From NCBI RefSeq assembly GCF_028389875.1, contig NC_084677.1:12008017-12072016 (forward strand): a stretch of 64,000 nt of DNA. The letters run 5' to 3'. The translations under genes and the position numbers were made by a program. The notes beneath the pieces are model-generated. The model did not search any database and was not told the DNA's origin. It worked only from the letters and a program-made list of their open reading frames with translations. Within the stretch, counting starts at the first letter, position 1, and the number at the start of each line of letters is the position of its first letter. The stretch is from Rhea pennata (lineage: Eukaryota > Chordata > Aves > Rheiformes > Rheidae). Below are positions 34,831 to 48,220 of this stretch, piece by piece.

Positions 34831-37800
34831 AGCTTTGCAAACTGCCCCCCTCCTTCAAGGGGCTTGGGGGTAGCCCCCCAGCTCCCCGTATCCTATGCAA
34901 TATGCAGCGTGCTGAATCTCGGAGTTTTTCATATGAATGAGTCCTCATCAGGAGTGAAAAACATCCGAGGAAAAGCTGTTCAAAACCCTGGCTTATATTT
35001 TACCAAAATAAAGCATAAAAGCCCCTTGGTCACAAGTACATGTTTATTGAGTATCTTGAAGTGACAGATAATACTGATTTTTTTCAAAGCAAGCTGGTTT
35101 CTTTGGGGAGAAGGAAAAGATTTGTGGCACTTCCAGACCTGCCTGATTATCGCATGTGACCCCACCGAGGCCTCTGATGAGACACCCTGCTGTGGACGCT
35201 CGGCACCTCAGCACCTTGGGTTAGCGAGGCTGTGATGGTGTCAGGTGCTGCCTAACAAGGTGCGTGAATTCCCGGTGTAACCAGAAATTCAGCTAGAGGA
35301 GAAAATCAAGACCGAGTGTGGGGTGGTGTTTAAGATAATCTTGCTTTGGTCTTTGCAAAAAATCACTGACATGTTGCATTGTCAGTGCTTAAATGAGAAC
35401 TTCAGGTTGATTTTAATTAATGTCTGTGCTAGCGTATGTTGTATTTGCTAACGCGTAGTTTCTCTCTGAGGATGCAAAAGTTCCTGGTTTGCCGCAGCTC
35501 TGCTGGTTTCCCTGAGTAGAACTTGCTTGTTCGCGGTCTTGTCAGCCGAAGGCATTAGGACAGAATGAAATTATATCCTGGGCCTTGCCCCAGTGGGGAT
35601 TGCTGTAATATTTTAAACCTCAAAAAGGATGCAAGTTTAACAGAACAACGTGACCACAGTAAGATTTATTAGTGCTGTTTTCTTCTTGGCTTTAGGCCAT
35701 CCCTTGTCTGCAAAACTCCTGTTGATGTCCCATCTGGGTTTACGTAAAAGTGGATGGTAGGGCAAAGCTCTCTGATCCTATCAGTTTATATTTGCATCGC
35801 TTTCTGCTCAGGATCCGTTATGAAGGGTTAGAAGTACAACTTGTTAAACTCTAATTAGCAGGCAAGCAGAGGAGAATACAAGGTCAATTTAGGACTCCTG
35901 GAATTTAAATTGTTTCCTGAATTTGAGGAGGAGGAGGGGAAAAAAAAAAAATCAAAGCCTATGCCTCTGAGTTCAGCTGAGTTTCTGAAGCATCCCCTAG
36001 GAGCTAAAACTTCTTGAATAGAACCATTAAACTGAAGTCTGCTCTATATTTTGCTATTATAATTGTCGCAGAGGCCATACTTTAATGTGTCTAATTCTGG
36101 TTTGATCTGTTTCCCCCTAAAACACATGGGAATAGGAGAAGGGAATCTTCTTTGTGACTACTGATTTGTTGCATAAAAGCAACAGAGTGAGGTTTCCCAA
36201 ATCTCAATGTAATAGCTCCTAAAAAAGATCTACCAGACCTATCTGTGCCTCTTGGCAGACTTTCTTACCCTAGCACTTACTACTGGTACAAAAATGATGA
36301 GAATGGCACCTGTTACAGCTCTTTCCTTCCCTTCCCATTTGAGCTACTTGTGCCATCATAAACTTTAACCATTGCAGGTGGTAAGAACATGAACTAGGAG
36401 AAAGCCAGATGCAGACTAAAAGCAGGAAGGAAAAGCCATTAAGAGGAGCAGCCAAGCTAACTGGAGAATAAAATGGAATACCAGGCTAGCTTGACTGACC
36501 CAAAACCTGTGGAAGATGATAACTACGTCCAGATTTCAACAGACTTTGGATCAGGCCTAACTCTGCTGGCTCAAGTTATTTTACCCCTTCTTGAGAAGCA
36601 GAAGGGCTCCCCCGGGTCTGATTGCTAAGGCAGCACTTCAGAGTCGAATGCTGTCCTCTACATGACAGCTGAAATAATCACTCCTTGAGCTGGATGTGCC
36701 ACACGCAGGTCCACCTGGAAGCTGAGATTTTCGGGACAGGTCATAAAAGTTAACTTTGGGGCTGCCTATGGAGAGAGACTCCTCCAGAGAGCGACGCAGT
36801 GAGTCTGCGTGACTTATCCAAAGGCAGTTAGCCTTGTAAAGCTAATGTGAGCTTTTGTGAACGCTGTGCTTTCTTGCTAGGTTTAGCTAGATACTCCACG
36901 CAGAAAGCCCTTCTGTCCTGGGTGCTTTCTGGAACTGGCATGCAGATGGTGTGTCGCTCCATTCAACTTCAAGAGCAACGTGCTTTATTGTCTGCTATTT
37001 TTGCACTTATCCAAACCCTTTACATGCATTCTGGGTCACTGATGCAAACACAGACTGCTGTTATAGGTCTGAATGAACGTTGCGGTACAATTGTCTACAG
37101 GTTTGATCTCCTTCTGCGTATTAATTTATTATCCTGGTGAAGTGAGAGTGAGTGAAGGCCCTTTCTCCAGTAAAGGTGATTGAATACAGCCACAGCTGGT
37201 TGATTAAAATGAAGCAAGAGAAACACTCATGTGTCACTCAGCATGCTGTCACATGAAACAAAGGGATTATATATGGTGAATTTCTAGTAATGAAAGCAGG
37301 CAATTGAGTTTGTGTCATAAAATCAGCTTAAAAGAGCTTTCTAGATTCCAGAGAGGAGAACTAAAATAACTTGACCTACCTTGGTCCTGTAATCTTTAAA
37401 TGCTGCTTAGCATCTGCTCATCAGCACTTGGCAATGATATTTATTATGAAATTTTTAATAGGAAGCACTATCGTGTTGAAATTAATAATGCAAAGTGGTG
37501 CACAGCGGAGGGGAAAAAATGTCATTACACAAGGGTTCAAAGTGAAACGGAAAGATTTGATTTGAGCAGAACCTGGTTTAGGAGAAAGCTGTAGCTGCAA
37601 AAATCCTACCAAGCTCACCAGCTCCAGCCAGGCATGGCTGCCCCAAAGCTTGTAGCACTGTGAAGCATCCCCATGCACGTATCTAGCATTAGAACCAAAC
37701 CTTCCTAAGAGACTTAAGAATATAGTCATTGTAGGATTTCTCCATAGCTGGTGGAAAAGAGATGTGAAGCTCTCAAGATTTGAGCTGTTGTTTGGAAACG

Positions 37801-39530
37801 CATCTCTCTTTCCATGAGTGGCAATTCTGAGTGTGCTCGTAGCTTCGGTGCAGCAGAAGGCTGCCTAGTGTTCGGTGGGCTGGATTTGTGCTGCTATGCA
37901 CCGAGGAGCGGGTTTTGAAGGGTTATGTTCCTTGTTGAACGCTGTCTACTCCTAAAAACACTGACACAGAAATATAAGAACTCCTTAGTCCCAACAGTAG
38001 CCAAAGAAAAGTAAATTGAAGTTCTCGGCTTGTGATATCTCTCCAGTAATAAGCTCTGTAGATCCTCACAGCTCCCTGCCATTTCTCTGCTGAGCCGTGC
38101 TATCTGATCGGTAAAACGGATCCTCTATAAAGTGACCTGGTCTGAAGCAGTAGGTAGACACTGAATCCCCATTTCCCTTTGCAGCGGTCAGTAGTTGGCA
38201 CTCTCGGGGTACCGTTAAAACGGCCTGCCTTTTTCCAAACGTGCAATTGTCAGGCTTCATTTTTCAGTTGTTGTCACTGTCACACGTGTTTCTTGGGCAC
38301 CTTCCCTGCGAGTCAGCTGTGGCCACCTTCTGTTTGTCACATCGGCAATTACAAGCATTTCTGAGCATCCGCTGCAGCCCTTGTGTCACTTCTGCGGCCT
38401 TTTCCTGTGCTATCACGAGTCTTTCTTCAACGTCAGATCTGAAGCAGGAATTGGTTATTACCAGTGCCCTACAGAGAAGGCAAATAACCTCTCTGCTCCC
38501 AAACGCTATTCTTGGATTCATATATTCAAGGATTGCATTAGATTGCTTTGCCACTGGGAATGCCTAACAAATTGCTTGTTCTTTATGCTGTCCAAACCCT
38601 TTATTCGTTCTGCTTTCCAGGATGCAGTTTCTCATGCTGCATGCTTGTTGTTCCTAGACACACAGCTTTGGGTTGGCTCTATTAAAACCTATTTTATTGG
38701 AAAGAGCCCAATCTATTAAGCCATCCAGGCCACTCTGTTGGCCTCCCTCCATCGTTATTTACTACTGTCCTGACATTTCTGTAGTCTGAGAGTTCACTGC
38801 TGGTTGGATATATATTTATTTCAAAGTCACAAATGACAGTGTTGAGAATGCCAGGCCTAGTATCAACTCCCATGCAACATACAGTCTATTTGATACATTT
38901 CTGTAGCTGCTTGCTTTCGAAAATCTGTTGGTTTCCCTGCTTTTAATTCATTGTAATTCATTTAACATGGACTTTAATTGAAAATACGAAGTGACACAAT
39001 AAATACCTTAAAATTCAAAGCCCAGTAGTCTTCAGCTACCTAATTGGTGAGCAGTTTTTCCTCCCAGCACTTTCCCTAGAGCTGATCAATACCTGCTCCC
39101 CTTTACGTTTTTTTCCTCTCCTCCTCCTTTATTTAGGAGCTGGGTCTCAGACTGTTCGATGAAGTGTATACTGTTTCCCCATATGTAGGTAGTTCTCTTC
39201 ATTAACATTCTGCTGAGATTTCTGCAGAAAGCTCAGGTTTAGCATTGAATTCCTGTTCAATATTTCTCTTTGAATTTTTTTTTAAACTTTTGTGATGTGC
39301 ATGTTATAAAGTTTGTCTCTCAGGGGAATTGTAAGAGACGGATTGCTTTTCATCCTTAGTAAATACCCTCAGCCTAATTCAGGGGAACGCTTCAACATGT
39401 GCTTAACTGTAGAATTGGACTTGAGACTGGTATTTCATTAAAGTAGATGCATTAATACTAAGTTTTGTTACATATGGATTGCACCAGTATGAGGGGAAAG
39501 CAAATAAATTCCAGTGTAGGAGTTTCTTCT
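34831..39530. other. Noncoding DNA between the CpG island and the 39.5 kb microsatellite
   Basis: No recognisable gene. The largest open frames (about 110 codons near 38241-38719) overlap on both strands and match nothing known. An A run of 12 lies near 35940. No mobile element was recognised. Confidence 0.5.
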
Positions 39531-39532
39531 TC

Positions 39533-39537
39533 TTTTT

Positions 39538-39569
<32 letters not shown>
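39533..39569. repeat. T27 run followed by a short (GT)n
   Basis: Twenty-seven T bases are followed by about five GT units; a second and longer (GT)n lies about 45 bases further on. The open frames across it encode only homopolymer and are artefacts. Confidence 0.95.
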
Positions 39570-39611
39570 ATATTTCCCCCCACCCCACTCTGCTTTCCTG
39601 AAGGAGCAGCC

Positions 39612-39613
<2 letters not shown>

Positions 39614-39643
<30 letters not shown>
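39614..39643. repeat. (GT)15 microsatellite
   Basis: Thirty bases of perfect GT alternation, a Z-DNA-prone dinucleotide repeat likely to vary in length between individuals. Confidence 0.97.
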
Positions 39644-39645
<2 letters not shown>

Positions 39646-41955
39646 ATTTTTCTTTCTTTCTTCCCCTCACTACCTCTGCAAATTAATGAAAATTCTGGGT
39701 AGAAGACTCAATTCTGCAGAGTCGCTCCACTAAGGAGGACAACTTGTGCTGTGGTTTCCTGCTGCTTCCTGCCCCTGCAGCGTGTGCTACTCTGGTTTTC
39801 CAGAGGCAGCTGTGTTATCCTTGAAGAACAATAATGCTTCAGGAGTGATTAATAATGATAAGTATTAAATTTAAAGTTGGTCTTTTTGTTCATTTATTTA
39901 TTTTTACATATGCAAGTATTGTTAAGTTCCAGCTCTGCTAAGAATCTAACCTATGAGGTAGGCGAGGTGACAGCCCTGGCCCGTTTCCTTTGTGCTGATG
40001 TAAACTGGGGACAACTCTGCTGTTGTTACCCCAAACTGAGTGTCCAAACACTTCCACCTCGGGCAGTTCTTGTGTTTCTCCTCCTTGCCCAGCCTGTCTC
40101 CAGGCCTGTGTCTAACTGAGACTAGTCACTCATTTTGGAGATGGAAGCATGTTCAGGGAGGCTGGTTGTCCTCTGCTCTGCCAGGTGAAAACTGGTACCC
40201 AGCCCTCAGACCACCACCACGCATATGGCTCCCTGGATTTTGCAAGAAGGTACTTCTAAATGAATATAAGCAAAGCTATTAAAATAACTGATTTATATGC
40301 TCAGAAAGACATTGTTTGGTCCTCCTTGTTAAAAGTGAATGTTTCTTTCTTTGCTTTATCTCTGTGCACAGCACATCTTGTTGTTACATTTAAGTTGCTA
40401 TAAATTCTAAATCAATAATCTGTTTAAGAAGGAGAAAAAAAAGGATATAGTAGCAATAAGTACAATTGGAGAGTTAATCAGATCATCTTTATTCGAGTTG
40501 TAAACTCTATTTCCCAAAGATGTTCCTGCTCTACAAAAATCAATATGGACACGATGAAGTAGGTTTATTTTCTAGGTATCAACAGTACAAGGGTTGAGGG
40601 TGGCCTCTTGAAGGGAACTGAGGGATTTTGCTGCCCTTGAACATGGTAACTGTGGAAAAGAAATTGTAGCAATGGAATCAAATTACAGAAAGTGGTGTGT
40701 GTTTTGGGCACTCAAAAGTTGGGAGAGATATGGATCTAAGAATGTCTCCCATCCTGTCCTCTACTCCCACGCTTCACAAATAAAAAATATCTAAACTAAC
40801 ACTGTACTCAAAATACAGTATTTTGAGCTGATACCTACTTCTACAGTACAGAAGACCAGCTGGTTTAGGAAAAAGATGCTTCAGAAGAGATGGATGATGT
40901 TTTCCTTTTCTCTTTCTGTGATAACCTTTAAGCATGTTTCCTATTGCTGATCGTTCCTGCATTAGTCTTACGCTAGTGCTGCTCCAAAGCCTCCAGTGCA
41001 TTTACACCCGACTACACTGCTAAGATTAGAATCAAATTCAATCTCTCCAAGTTGTCAACAATGAAGTTGTCTACATGTGCTGCCACATAGATGACTTCAA
41101 GACAAATGCTACAGAAATCATGGGCCTCCGTGTTTTGTTATCATTAAATATGTTCTCTGCTGTGCTGTGGAATAAACAGTGTCTAATACTACTATATCTT
41201 GATTTGTTATTCAATGATCCTTTAAGCTGAACCAAGCTATATGTTCAACAGATTAGTGTACTGCTTTCTCTCAGCAATTTGCATTAAACAATAGATCATG
41301 TAACACTGCCTTCAATATTTAGTATGCTTGTGCTTGCTAACAAACATTTTTAGAAGACATAATGTTTCATATTGACACCCTGGCTAATAATCAAGTGTAG
41401 CTGTTTGAAAATGTGTCTTGCCAGGGCTGGGTGCTACTGCTTGTGTCTTTAAACCATGGAGCTGCAATGCAGGCTCCAACCGTGCAGGTCTGGTGTGTCT
41501 CAGAGCTGAGGAAGTGACTGGACACAAGTAGATGTCCAGCAAGTGCTGCAGGGCAAGGGGTGATGCCTCTCTTGGGAAGGATTAACGGCTCCTTGTTTGG
41601 AAGAAGATAACAAAGCTTTCAAAGAGCTGCCTTGATTCAGGTGGGTCTGTTGGCACTATCACCATCTGCTCAATGGTGAAGCAAGTCTCTGACCTGCTTG
41701 TTAGCAGCCACTGTTCATGAAGAATGGACCCATCTTATGCATTTCCAGCTAGATGTTTGTGCACCCTTTATCTGCGTCATGCAACTCAAAGGCATCCCTA
41801 CAGTGAGAACTACCCTTGCCCTTGGTGTAAGTTCTGAAACTGCCTCTTGGTTTTATCAGGGCTTGATTTGAGCTCTTGGGAATCTTCACTGAAGAAACTG
41901 TAAATGCCCTTAGTCTCTTCCAGCTCTCCATCTGCAGTGGAGTTGGTTGTTGTTG

Positions 41956-41977
41956 TTTTTTTTTTTTTTTTTTTTAA
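41956..41977. repeat. Homopolymer T run (22 T)
   Basis: Twenty-two T bases preceded by GTTGTTGTTG. No adjoining element was recognised on the minus strand, where it would read as a poly(A) tail. Confidence 0.95.
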
Positions 41978-42480
41978 ATGTGATTCCCTTCCTAAGAACA
42001 ATTTTAATTTGGACCACATTGTAGAAAGCATCGGTGTGCTTTTTTTCCCAGTTACTAACTCTTTGGGTTTGACAGTTTGCTTGAACATCCCCAGAGCCGG
42101 TTTCCCCAGTTAACTACTGTATACTGAGATGATTTTTAGAAGCAATCAGTTGTAGTTTTAGATGATCTTGGGGTATTTATATGCAAACTACATCTCTGTT
42201 CATAAAGGGAATTATTGGGAAAAGGCGTTGTTAAGAGGAAACAGAGGATTTGCAGCTGTGCATCTTTACAGCTCCTGAGGACAGGCTGCTTTAATGTGGA
42301 AACTTAAAGCTGAATCTCTGGAATGATGCTTGCTTGAGGAACCCTTTCCAATCACTGGTATTTTTCATGAAGTTTGAAGTACTTGGAGTGTTTATGGAAG
42401 AAAAATGCTTTCAGTGAGGTGCGTGTTTTTTTAAAGTTGATTTAAACAAATTGACTTTTCTCAGGAAAAAAAAGTGCTAT

Positions 42481-42522
42481 ATATGAGAGATGGTTTTCTT
42501 GATATGAGAGATGGTTTTCTTG
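42481..42522. repeat. Perfect 21-base tandem duplication (two copies)
   Basis: The unit beginning ATATGAGAGATGG and ending TTTTCTTG occurs at 42481-42501 and again at 42502-42522 without a mismatch, which implies a recent duplication. Confidence 0.95.
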
Positions 42523-43019
42523 CAACAAGATTTATGGCTTAATGGATTTCTCTTTGCTCAAGTCTTTGACAGAGAGGTAATTGAGTAGAGAACTGTAAAA
42601 ACTTAAGCATTTGCAGAGTTGGTCTGCTTGACATGAACACTGTGGTCCTCACTGAAGTGAGATTTGGGAGATGGGAGAGGAGCTCTATTCTCGAAGAGCT
42701 TTGCTTGATGGCAGTTTTGACTTTCAACCATATTATTGTTCATGACTTTAAATTGCTACTTGCGGTGTATTTACAACCTGCTACTAAAATTAAATAGACT
42801 AGGAAAAATCTTCACAGATCCCAATAATCAGATCTCTTTTATACATTTCCAAAATCTGACCTGAAAGGAGATGGTACAAAGAATGAAAGAGCAGCCAGAC
42901 TGCAAATGCCAAAGAATTCCTAGCCGATTATGTCATACCAATTTTGAGTAAAGATAAACCCTTTTTTTTTTGGATTTACAGGAAAATGGTTTTTTATTCT
43001 TTACAGTTTTTCCAAGAAA

Positions 43020-43140
43020 ATATCTAAGTATATGCATATAAACATTGTATCTATACATTGTTGCGTACATGTGTATCTACATATACCTGTGTATGTATAT
43101 ACACACGCAAAACTGTGTTTGCACATAGATATGCACGCAC
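43020..43140. repeat. Degenerate alternating purine-pyrimidine tract (TA/TG/CA)
   Basis: About 120 bases of interrupted TATG, TATA and CACA units, with a recurrent TGTAT/ATACA theme and near-mirrored halves (TGTATGTATATACACACG around 43090). It looks like an old, decayed microsatellite. Confidence 0.7.
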
Positions 43141-45811
43141 TTCCCCACCTATGCCTATATACGATGGCCACTTGGTCAGCACTGTAATATGTAGAATGAA
43201 TACTATATTGGATAATTCTGAAGAAAAAGCGCTGACTGGAATAAGAGTGAAGGAAGAGGACGTATGGCAAGATGAGAATGAATCCTGAGCTGAATCAAAG
43301 CTTCAGTTGTGAAGCATCCAGCTGGCTGGAACGGAACTAGAATGTGCCCAAGAGTTGCATTTTAGAGCAACACTTAATGCCATGCTTGCCACCAGCCATT
43401 TTGAGCACGTGGAGCAAAAGCAGGGTTAATCTTGAGTGACAGAAGTTAGTAAGAGCTGTGCAAAAGAATTCTTCAAAGGCTTGCTTGCTAAATAAATTAC
43501 TGGTCATGTTTTATTTAAACAGCTTGAGCTGCCAACGGAGAACATGGGAAAACAAGCACGCTTTCAATTAAAGTAGCAGCTAGCGCTTTCCTTCAGGCAC
43601 TAGCATGACTTCCTGCGCTGGCCCTGCTCTCTTGCATGGGGCAGGTGGCTTAGCGTAATCCCATGTACACGCATGGCTCGCATGTGCCCGCAGCATCATA
43701 TGATCCAGCAGTTTATCTTCTGCCACGTGCAATGTTCCCTTCAGTAAATGTTTTTAGGACATCCAGATAACTCCAAGCCTGTCTGTTTATATGCTGTAAT
43801 ATAGATGCCAGCCTGGGGTTTGCATCAGTGACATCGGGCTGTGCGTCATGCCATGCGGTATTTGAAATCCAGCGTGAGGATTGCTCTGCCCATTTCTGCC
43901 CCCGTGCTGCGGGAATCAGGGTGGGTTGGTGCCTGGGGAATGGTGGGGGTAGGGACATAGAGGATTTACACTTTGAACGGGGCAGATGTTTCCTTTCTTT
44001 CCTCCCAAACATCTGCTCACGCGCTCTATTTTGGGAAGCTGTGAACACAGCTTTAAGGGCAGGACTGAGGTTACAGCAGGTTATTGGCTTTATGCATGAG
44101 AGGCCATCACAGCAGTTCCAGCAATTCTGCTGTTGGTTTGAGACTAACAGAGAAATCTGCATAGAAAAGCTGTTTTCTACCTTGTGGGTGTGTGAGCAGG
44201 ACAGTCTGTTGCTTCCTCCGTTGTTCTGGTTAGTGGCTGTTTACGTGCGTGACCTTCACTGCGGCTCTACTCCCATGCGCCTTACCGAAGAGCTCCTGCT
44301 GCCCTGCTGGGACTGGAGTTGTACTATGGCACGATCAACTACGGGACTATGATAAAAATGTCCTTTGTAGTTAAGGCTGTAACTCTAAATTTGGAGCTCC
44401 CAGTGTCTTCTCCACAGTTCACACAAACTTTTCCTGTGGCTTCAGTGGGCACTGACCAAGGCTCTGTATCCAGAGACAGCTGCCTTGGTCCTTGATAAAG
44501 CCTTGATGGTAAGGTTTCCTCCAAAAAGTGCATTGCCATAAATCTTGGGAAGTACCAGTGCTGTTTTCAGTAAGCTGTATGGTTTGATCTCTTGTGCACC
44601 AGCTGTAGACTTCTGTGTCACTCAAGATTTTGTGTAGGAGAACTGAGATTTATTCCTAGAAAGCTGAAGGTGCTGGGAAGGAGGAATGAATGAAGAGCTG
44701 ATTAGAAAGAAAAGTGCATCTGTGGCATGTTCTTATGTAATCGTGGTACTTTCACCTTGAGCATAGTATTGATTAGCATGTCCCAGTTTTTCTGTGAAAA
44801 ATCACAAAAATGGGCTTGTCAAAATGGCTGGAAGGCAAAAGGAAGTATGCAGGACTCCTGTGAGCTAACGGGAGCTCGATGGTGTGCTCTCTTGTGGCTT
44901 AAATGTTTCTTTCTAAAAAGATCTGCATTGAAATGGACAGGAGTCTATGACAAGCTCTCCTGGACTAAAGAGGAAATACCTCTAAAGTTTGACAGACTTC
45001 TTTTGTGACTGGTAAAGAAAAAAAGAAAACATAGCTGTAGAAAGAAGGATATTTAGGGCAAAGAGTGGGAAGTTCTGAACACTGGATAGGACATTGACAG
45101 CTTCTTCACCTTTGGCATTGAAGGCAATGGAAGGAAAGCTACCAAAGAGTTTGTGAGCACACCAAGATGAACAATTGCTATGCATATCCCTTTCTTTTAG
45201 GGTGAAAGAGATCAGATTTTTGGGAGGGAGGAAGTCCTTTATTTTATCCATTCAGTGTCACAGGGTCAGGGAGGAAGGAGGGATCTTTCCAGCATGATCC
45301 ATTTATGCCACAGGCACACTGATTTCACTGGAACACCAAATTTGACCTTCAGAATGATGACCAGAAAGAAGGTTAGTACCTGGAGAATCAGATAATCAAA
45401 ACTGGAGGTATTCTAGTGCATATTTTAACTGCACATGTTGAACAGGTTAAAGGTATTTAGCTAGATTTGCCTCAGGATTGTGTCGTGATGATGATCGTGT
45501 CTTAGACTGATCGTGTCCTGATGATGAGCTATGTAGAGTAGTTTTTCCTAACTTAATTTCTCCTTGTCCCACCAGAAATGCTCCCAGAAGCTGCATCCCT
45601 GCTAGACAGGTCCCTAATTTCACCTAGAAGTTAGAGGAACTCTTTCACAGGATCATAAGATGAGAAGGGAAGGTCTTTGTGACCAGTCTCTGCTGCTGTG
45701 GACACCTGATGGTATCTTTTGCGAAGGTGCTGAGAACGATATTAGCAGCAATTTTCAAATGTCTTCATATGCATTTAATAACCTCAAAATCTAAAATGCA
45801 TAGCAGATAGT

Positions 45812-45839
45812 CTGAATTATTGCCTGTGCAATAATTCAG
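45812..45839. repeat. Perfect 12-base inverted repeat with a 4-base loop
   Basis: CTGAATTATTGC at 45812-45823 and its exact complement GCAATAATTCAG at 45828-45839 flank the loop CTGT. The stem could extend by a T-G wobble pair in RNA. Confidence 0.95.
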
Positions 45840-46975
45840 GTGCAACCTTGTGCTTGCTTAATCAATTATCCAAGGAGACCTTTGGTTACTATTCTTACCC
45901 TAACCTTTTGCCCTAACTTCCATAAGGTTTATTTAGTCTGCCAAATGTGAGTGTAATCCAGAAGAGTAATTAAGTGCTACTCTTTTGTCATGTGAAAAGA
46001 ATCCCAGAGAGGCCACTGTGGCAGCTCTGAGTCTTCTGAAGCTCAGTAGCACCTAAAACACTCTTCTTCCCCTGTGCTGCAAAAGCTGTCCTGTGTTTAG
46101 GAACTTTCAAAGAAGACAATTGCAGTTGCTTTTTTGCCTCTTGTGGTGTGAAGTTACTGGGGCCAAATGCAGTCTCTCTTATTATTCTTTAATTATATAA
46201 GGTACTGAGTTAAGGGTACATTGATAGATCTTGATTTCCCCGCAAAACCAAGCCCTTTGAGTGGAAGTGCTTTTGAGCTTGTTTCCTCTGAAACACCTCT
46301 GCTGATTGGGCTGTCATTGAAAACTGAGATGCTTAGTACAGTTACTTAGCCAGAGATACAAATGAAATGCAGATTTCTTCTAAAGCTTTTTATAAACATG
46401 AATAAATGTTTTCTAGTGATGTTAAAACAGCCTGGACCTAAAGTAGTGTGAATTATAGTCATGTCTGCCTGCTCAGAAGTAGCACTGCAGTTGTGACAGT
46501 GATGGTAATCATGGCTTTTCTTTGATGCAAACAAGTTGGAGTCATCTTGGAGAATCCAGTAAAATAATCAGATCTATGAAGAAGTATGATTCTGTGTTTG
46601 CAGCGAATCTGTCGTGCTATGCCCCATCTATGCCCCTGTCTAATCCAAAGTGCTGTACGAGAGGAGCACAACAGGTCTGTGTCCAGTGCAATGCTGCTAT
46701 GCATCCCTGAGTGACAGCTTTTAGTACCTATTGAGCAAGCTATTCAGATAGACAGTTTTGGCATTCTCAGCATTATGCACTCTTGAAAATTCACAAGCTT
46801 AGTTTAAAATGCGAATGTATAGGTCATATATATTGGGATTTACAAGATTTCTTTTTTCAGGTTTTTCAGCATTTAGGCATTATTCTTGGCCTCTTTCCAG
46901 TGAACAGAGCTAGAAACTCGCACTTTTCTCTCAAGGGAATTTGGGATTTTGGCATAATCACATGCACCTGTTGAG

Positions 46976-46999
46976 CTCTAGCCTTGGTTAAGGCTAGAG
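46976..46999. repeat. Perfect 10-base inverted repeat with a 4-base loop
   Basis: CTCTAGCCTT at 46976-46985 and AAGGCTAGAG at 46990-46999 flank the loop GGTT. Confidence 0.95.
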
Positions 47000-48205
47000 G
47001 ATTTGTCTCAACAATAAGTGAATGAACAACAGTAGTCGGCACTGAAGACACGTCTCGTATCTATGAAGCCTGACAAACAGTATCTAACAATGCATTAACT
47101 AATCCGGATTAACTTTAATTAGACAATACCACATTAATATTTCTTCATGTTTGTCTTTTTTGTCTTGTTCTTTATGGGGCATAGCTTATTACAAATGCTC
47201 CCAGAACCCTTCTAAGATCATGCAGTCATTTGGAAGATAATGCTTGTTTTTAATCACATTTCAAAAGCTTCAGTCCTTTCCTCCCTCCATCCCTTCAGAA
47301 GTAAGGAGATTAGTTTCATTGCCAAGTGACTTGTTTCACCCTATGTCATAGGATGCGACTGCCTGGTTCTTAGTGATCCAGAAAAATGATTTATTAGCAC
47401 AGCGTGGTTTCACGGTGAAGAAGATATGCAGGGATCAACCTTGTGATGCAAAAGGGTAAGTCTGACCCTTCTCGAAGGATCTTGCAACAGGTACATGAAC
47501 ACACAGGGTAGAGCAGAGCTCTACTCCAGCCCCCTGATAGCTAATCTGGCCCCTAGAGTACTGCTTAGACATAAGAAAACTCCTAAACTGGTCGAGGATG
47601 AGGCAAGTGTAGGATAGCACGATACTCTCAGCAAAACCTCGTCTAGCCTTGTTCTAACATCTCCAGGATCTTTTTTTTAGTTTTCCAATATTTAAAGAAT
47701 GTGACTATTGTATAGATAAGATATGATCGTCTGGTGAAAACAGATATTAGTAAATATTCATGTTAATCTCTACACTCTCTTAACTATTGCTTTGCACAGA
47801 GTTTGTTTATGGATCATGCAGAGGAGTCACACAAGTGACTTTTCCAGGATGAAGAGGATACACTTTAAATTTGCTTTTGTTTAATACTGACTTTAATGCT
47901 GGTTCTAATGCTACAGAGGTCAGTTTGACTCTTCCAGATGATAGAGATGGCGTATCTATTTTCTGTAGTTTAGAAGGCATGACTGTTCGTGCAACAAAAT
48001 CCATCTGACAGGTAACCACATGTTCCAGTTAATCTCAGGTAGGATTTAAGTAGCTCCTGTATCAAATATAGCACAGGGTTGGTAACGGAATCACTGAGAT
48101 CGGGGACGTCTGCTTCAGATCTGCCGTTCCTTGGAGATGGATCAGAATCGGGCTAGGTGTCTTCATGGGGAGCTTGCGGTAGGGTCACCCTCGTTTAAAC
48201 GCTGG

Positions 48206-48220
48206 GGGTCACATTGACCT
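48206..48220. promoter_or_regulatory. Candidate oestrogen-response-element-like palindrome
   Basis: GGGTCA, three bases, TGACCT: an inverted repeat of nuclear-receptor half-sites with three-base spacing, one base off the consensus. Six bases further lies a GC-rich CTCF-like motif (GGCAGAGGGGCGCTA, 48228-48242) that departs from the CTCF consensus by an extra base. Function is unproven. Confidence 0.4.

Noticed and set aside
35206..35226. TCAGCACCTTGGG as a possible REST/RE1 silencer site
   Set aside because: The left half matches the consensus, but the right half (should read roughly RGMSAG) does not.
39403..39686. Open frames across the 39.5 kb poly(T)/(GT) tract
   Set aside because: They encode only Lys, Phe, Val-Cys or Thr-His runs from simple repeats.
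43713..44352. Frames of 149 and 174 codons on opposite strands
   Set aside because: The + strand one begins without an ATG, the two overlap, and neither shows a domain.
45640..45710. Possible old CR1 3' end on the minus strand (GGATCATAAGATGAGAAGGG-like)
   Set aside because: Only a faint likeness to the reverse complement of CR1 tails; the terminal repeat and the conserved following segment are missing.
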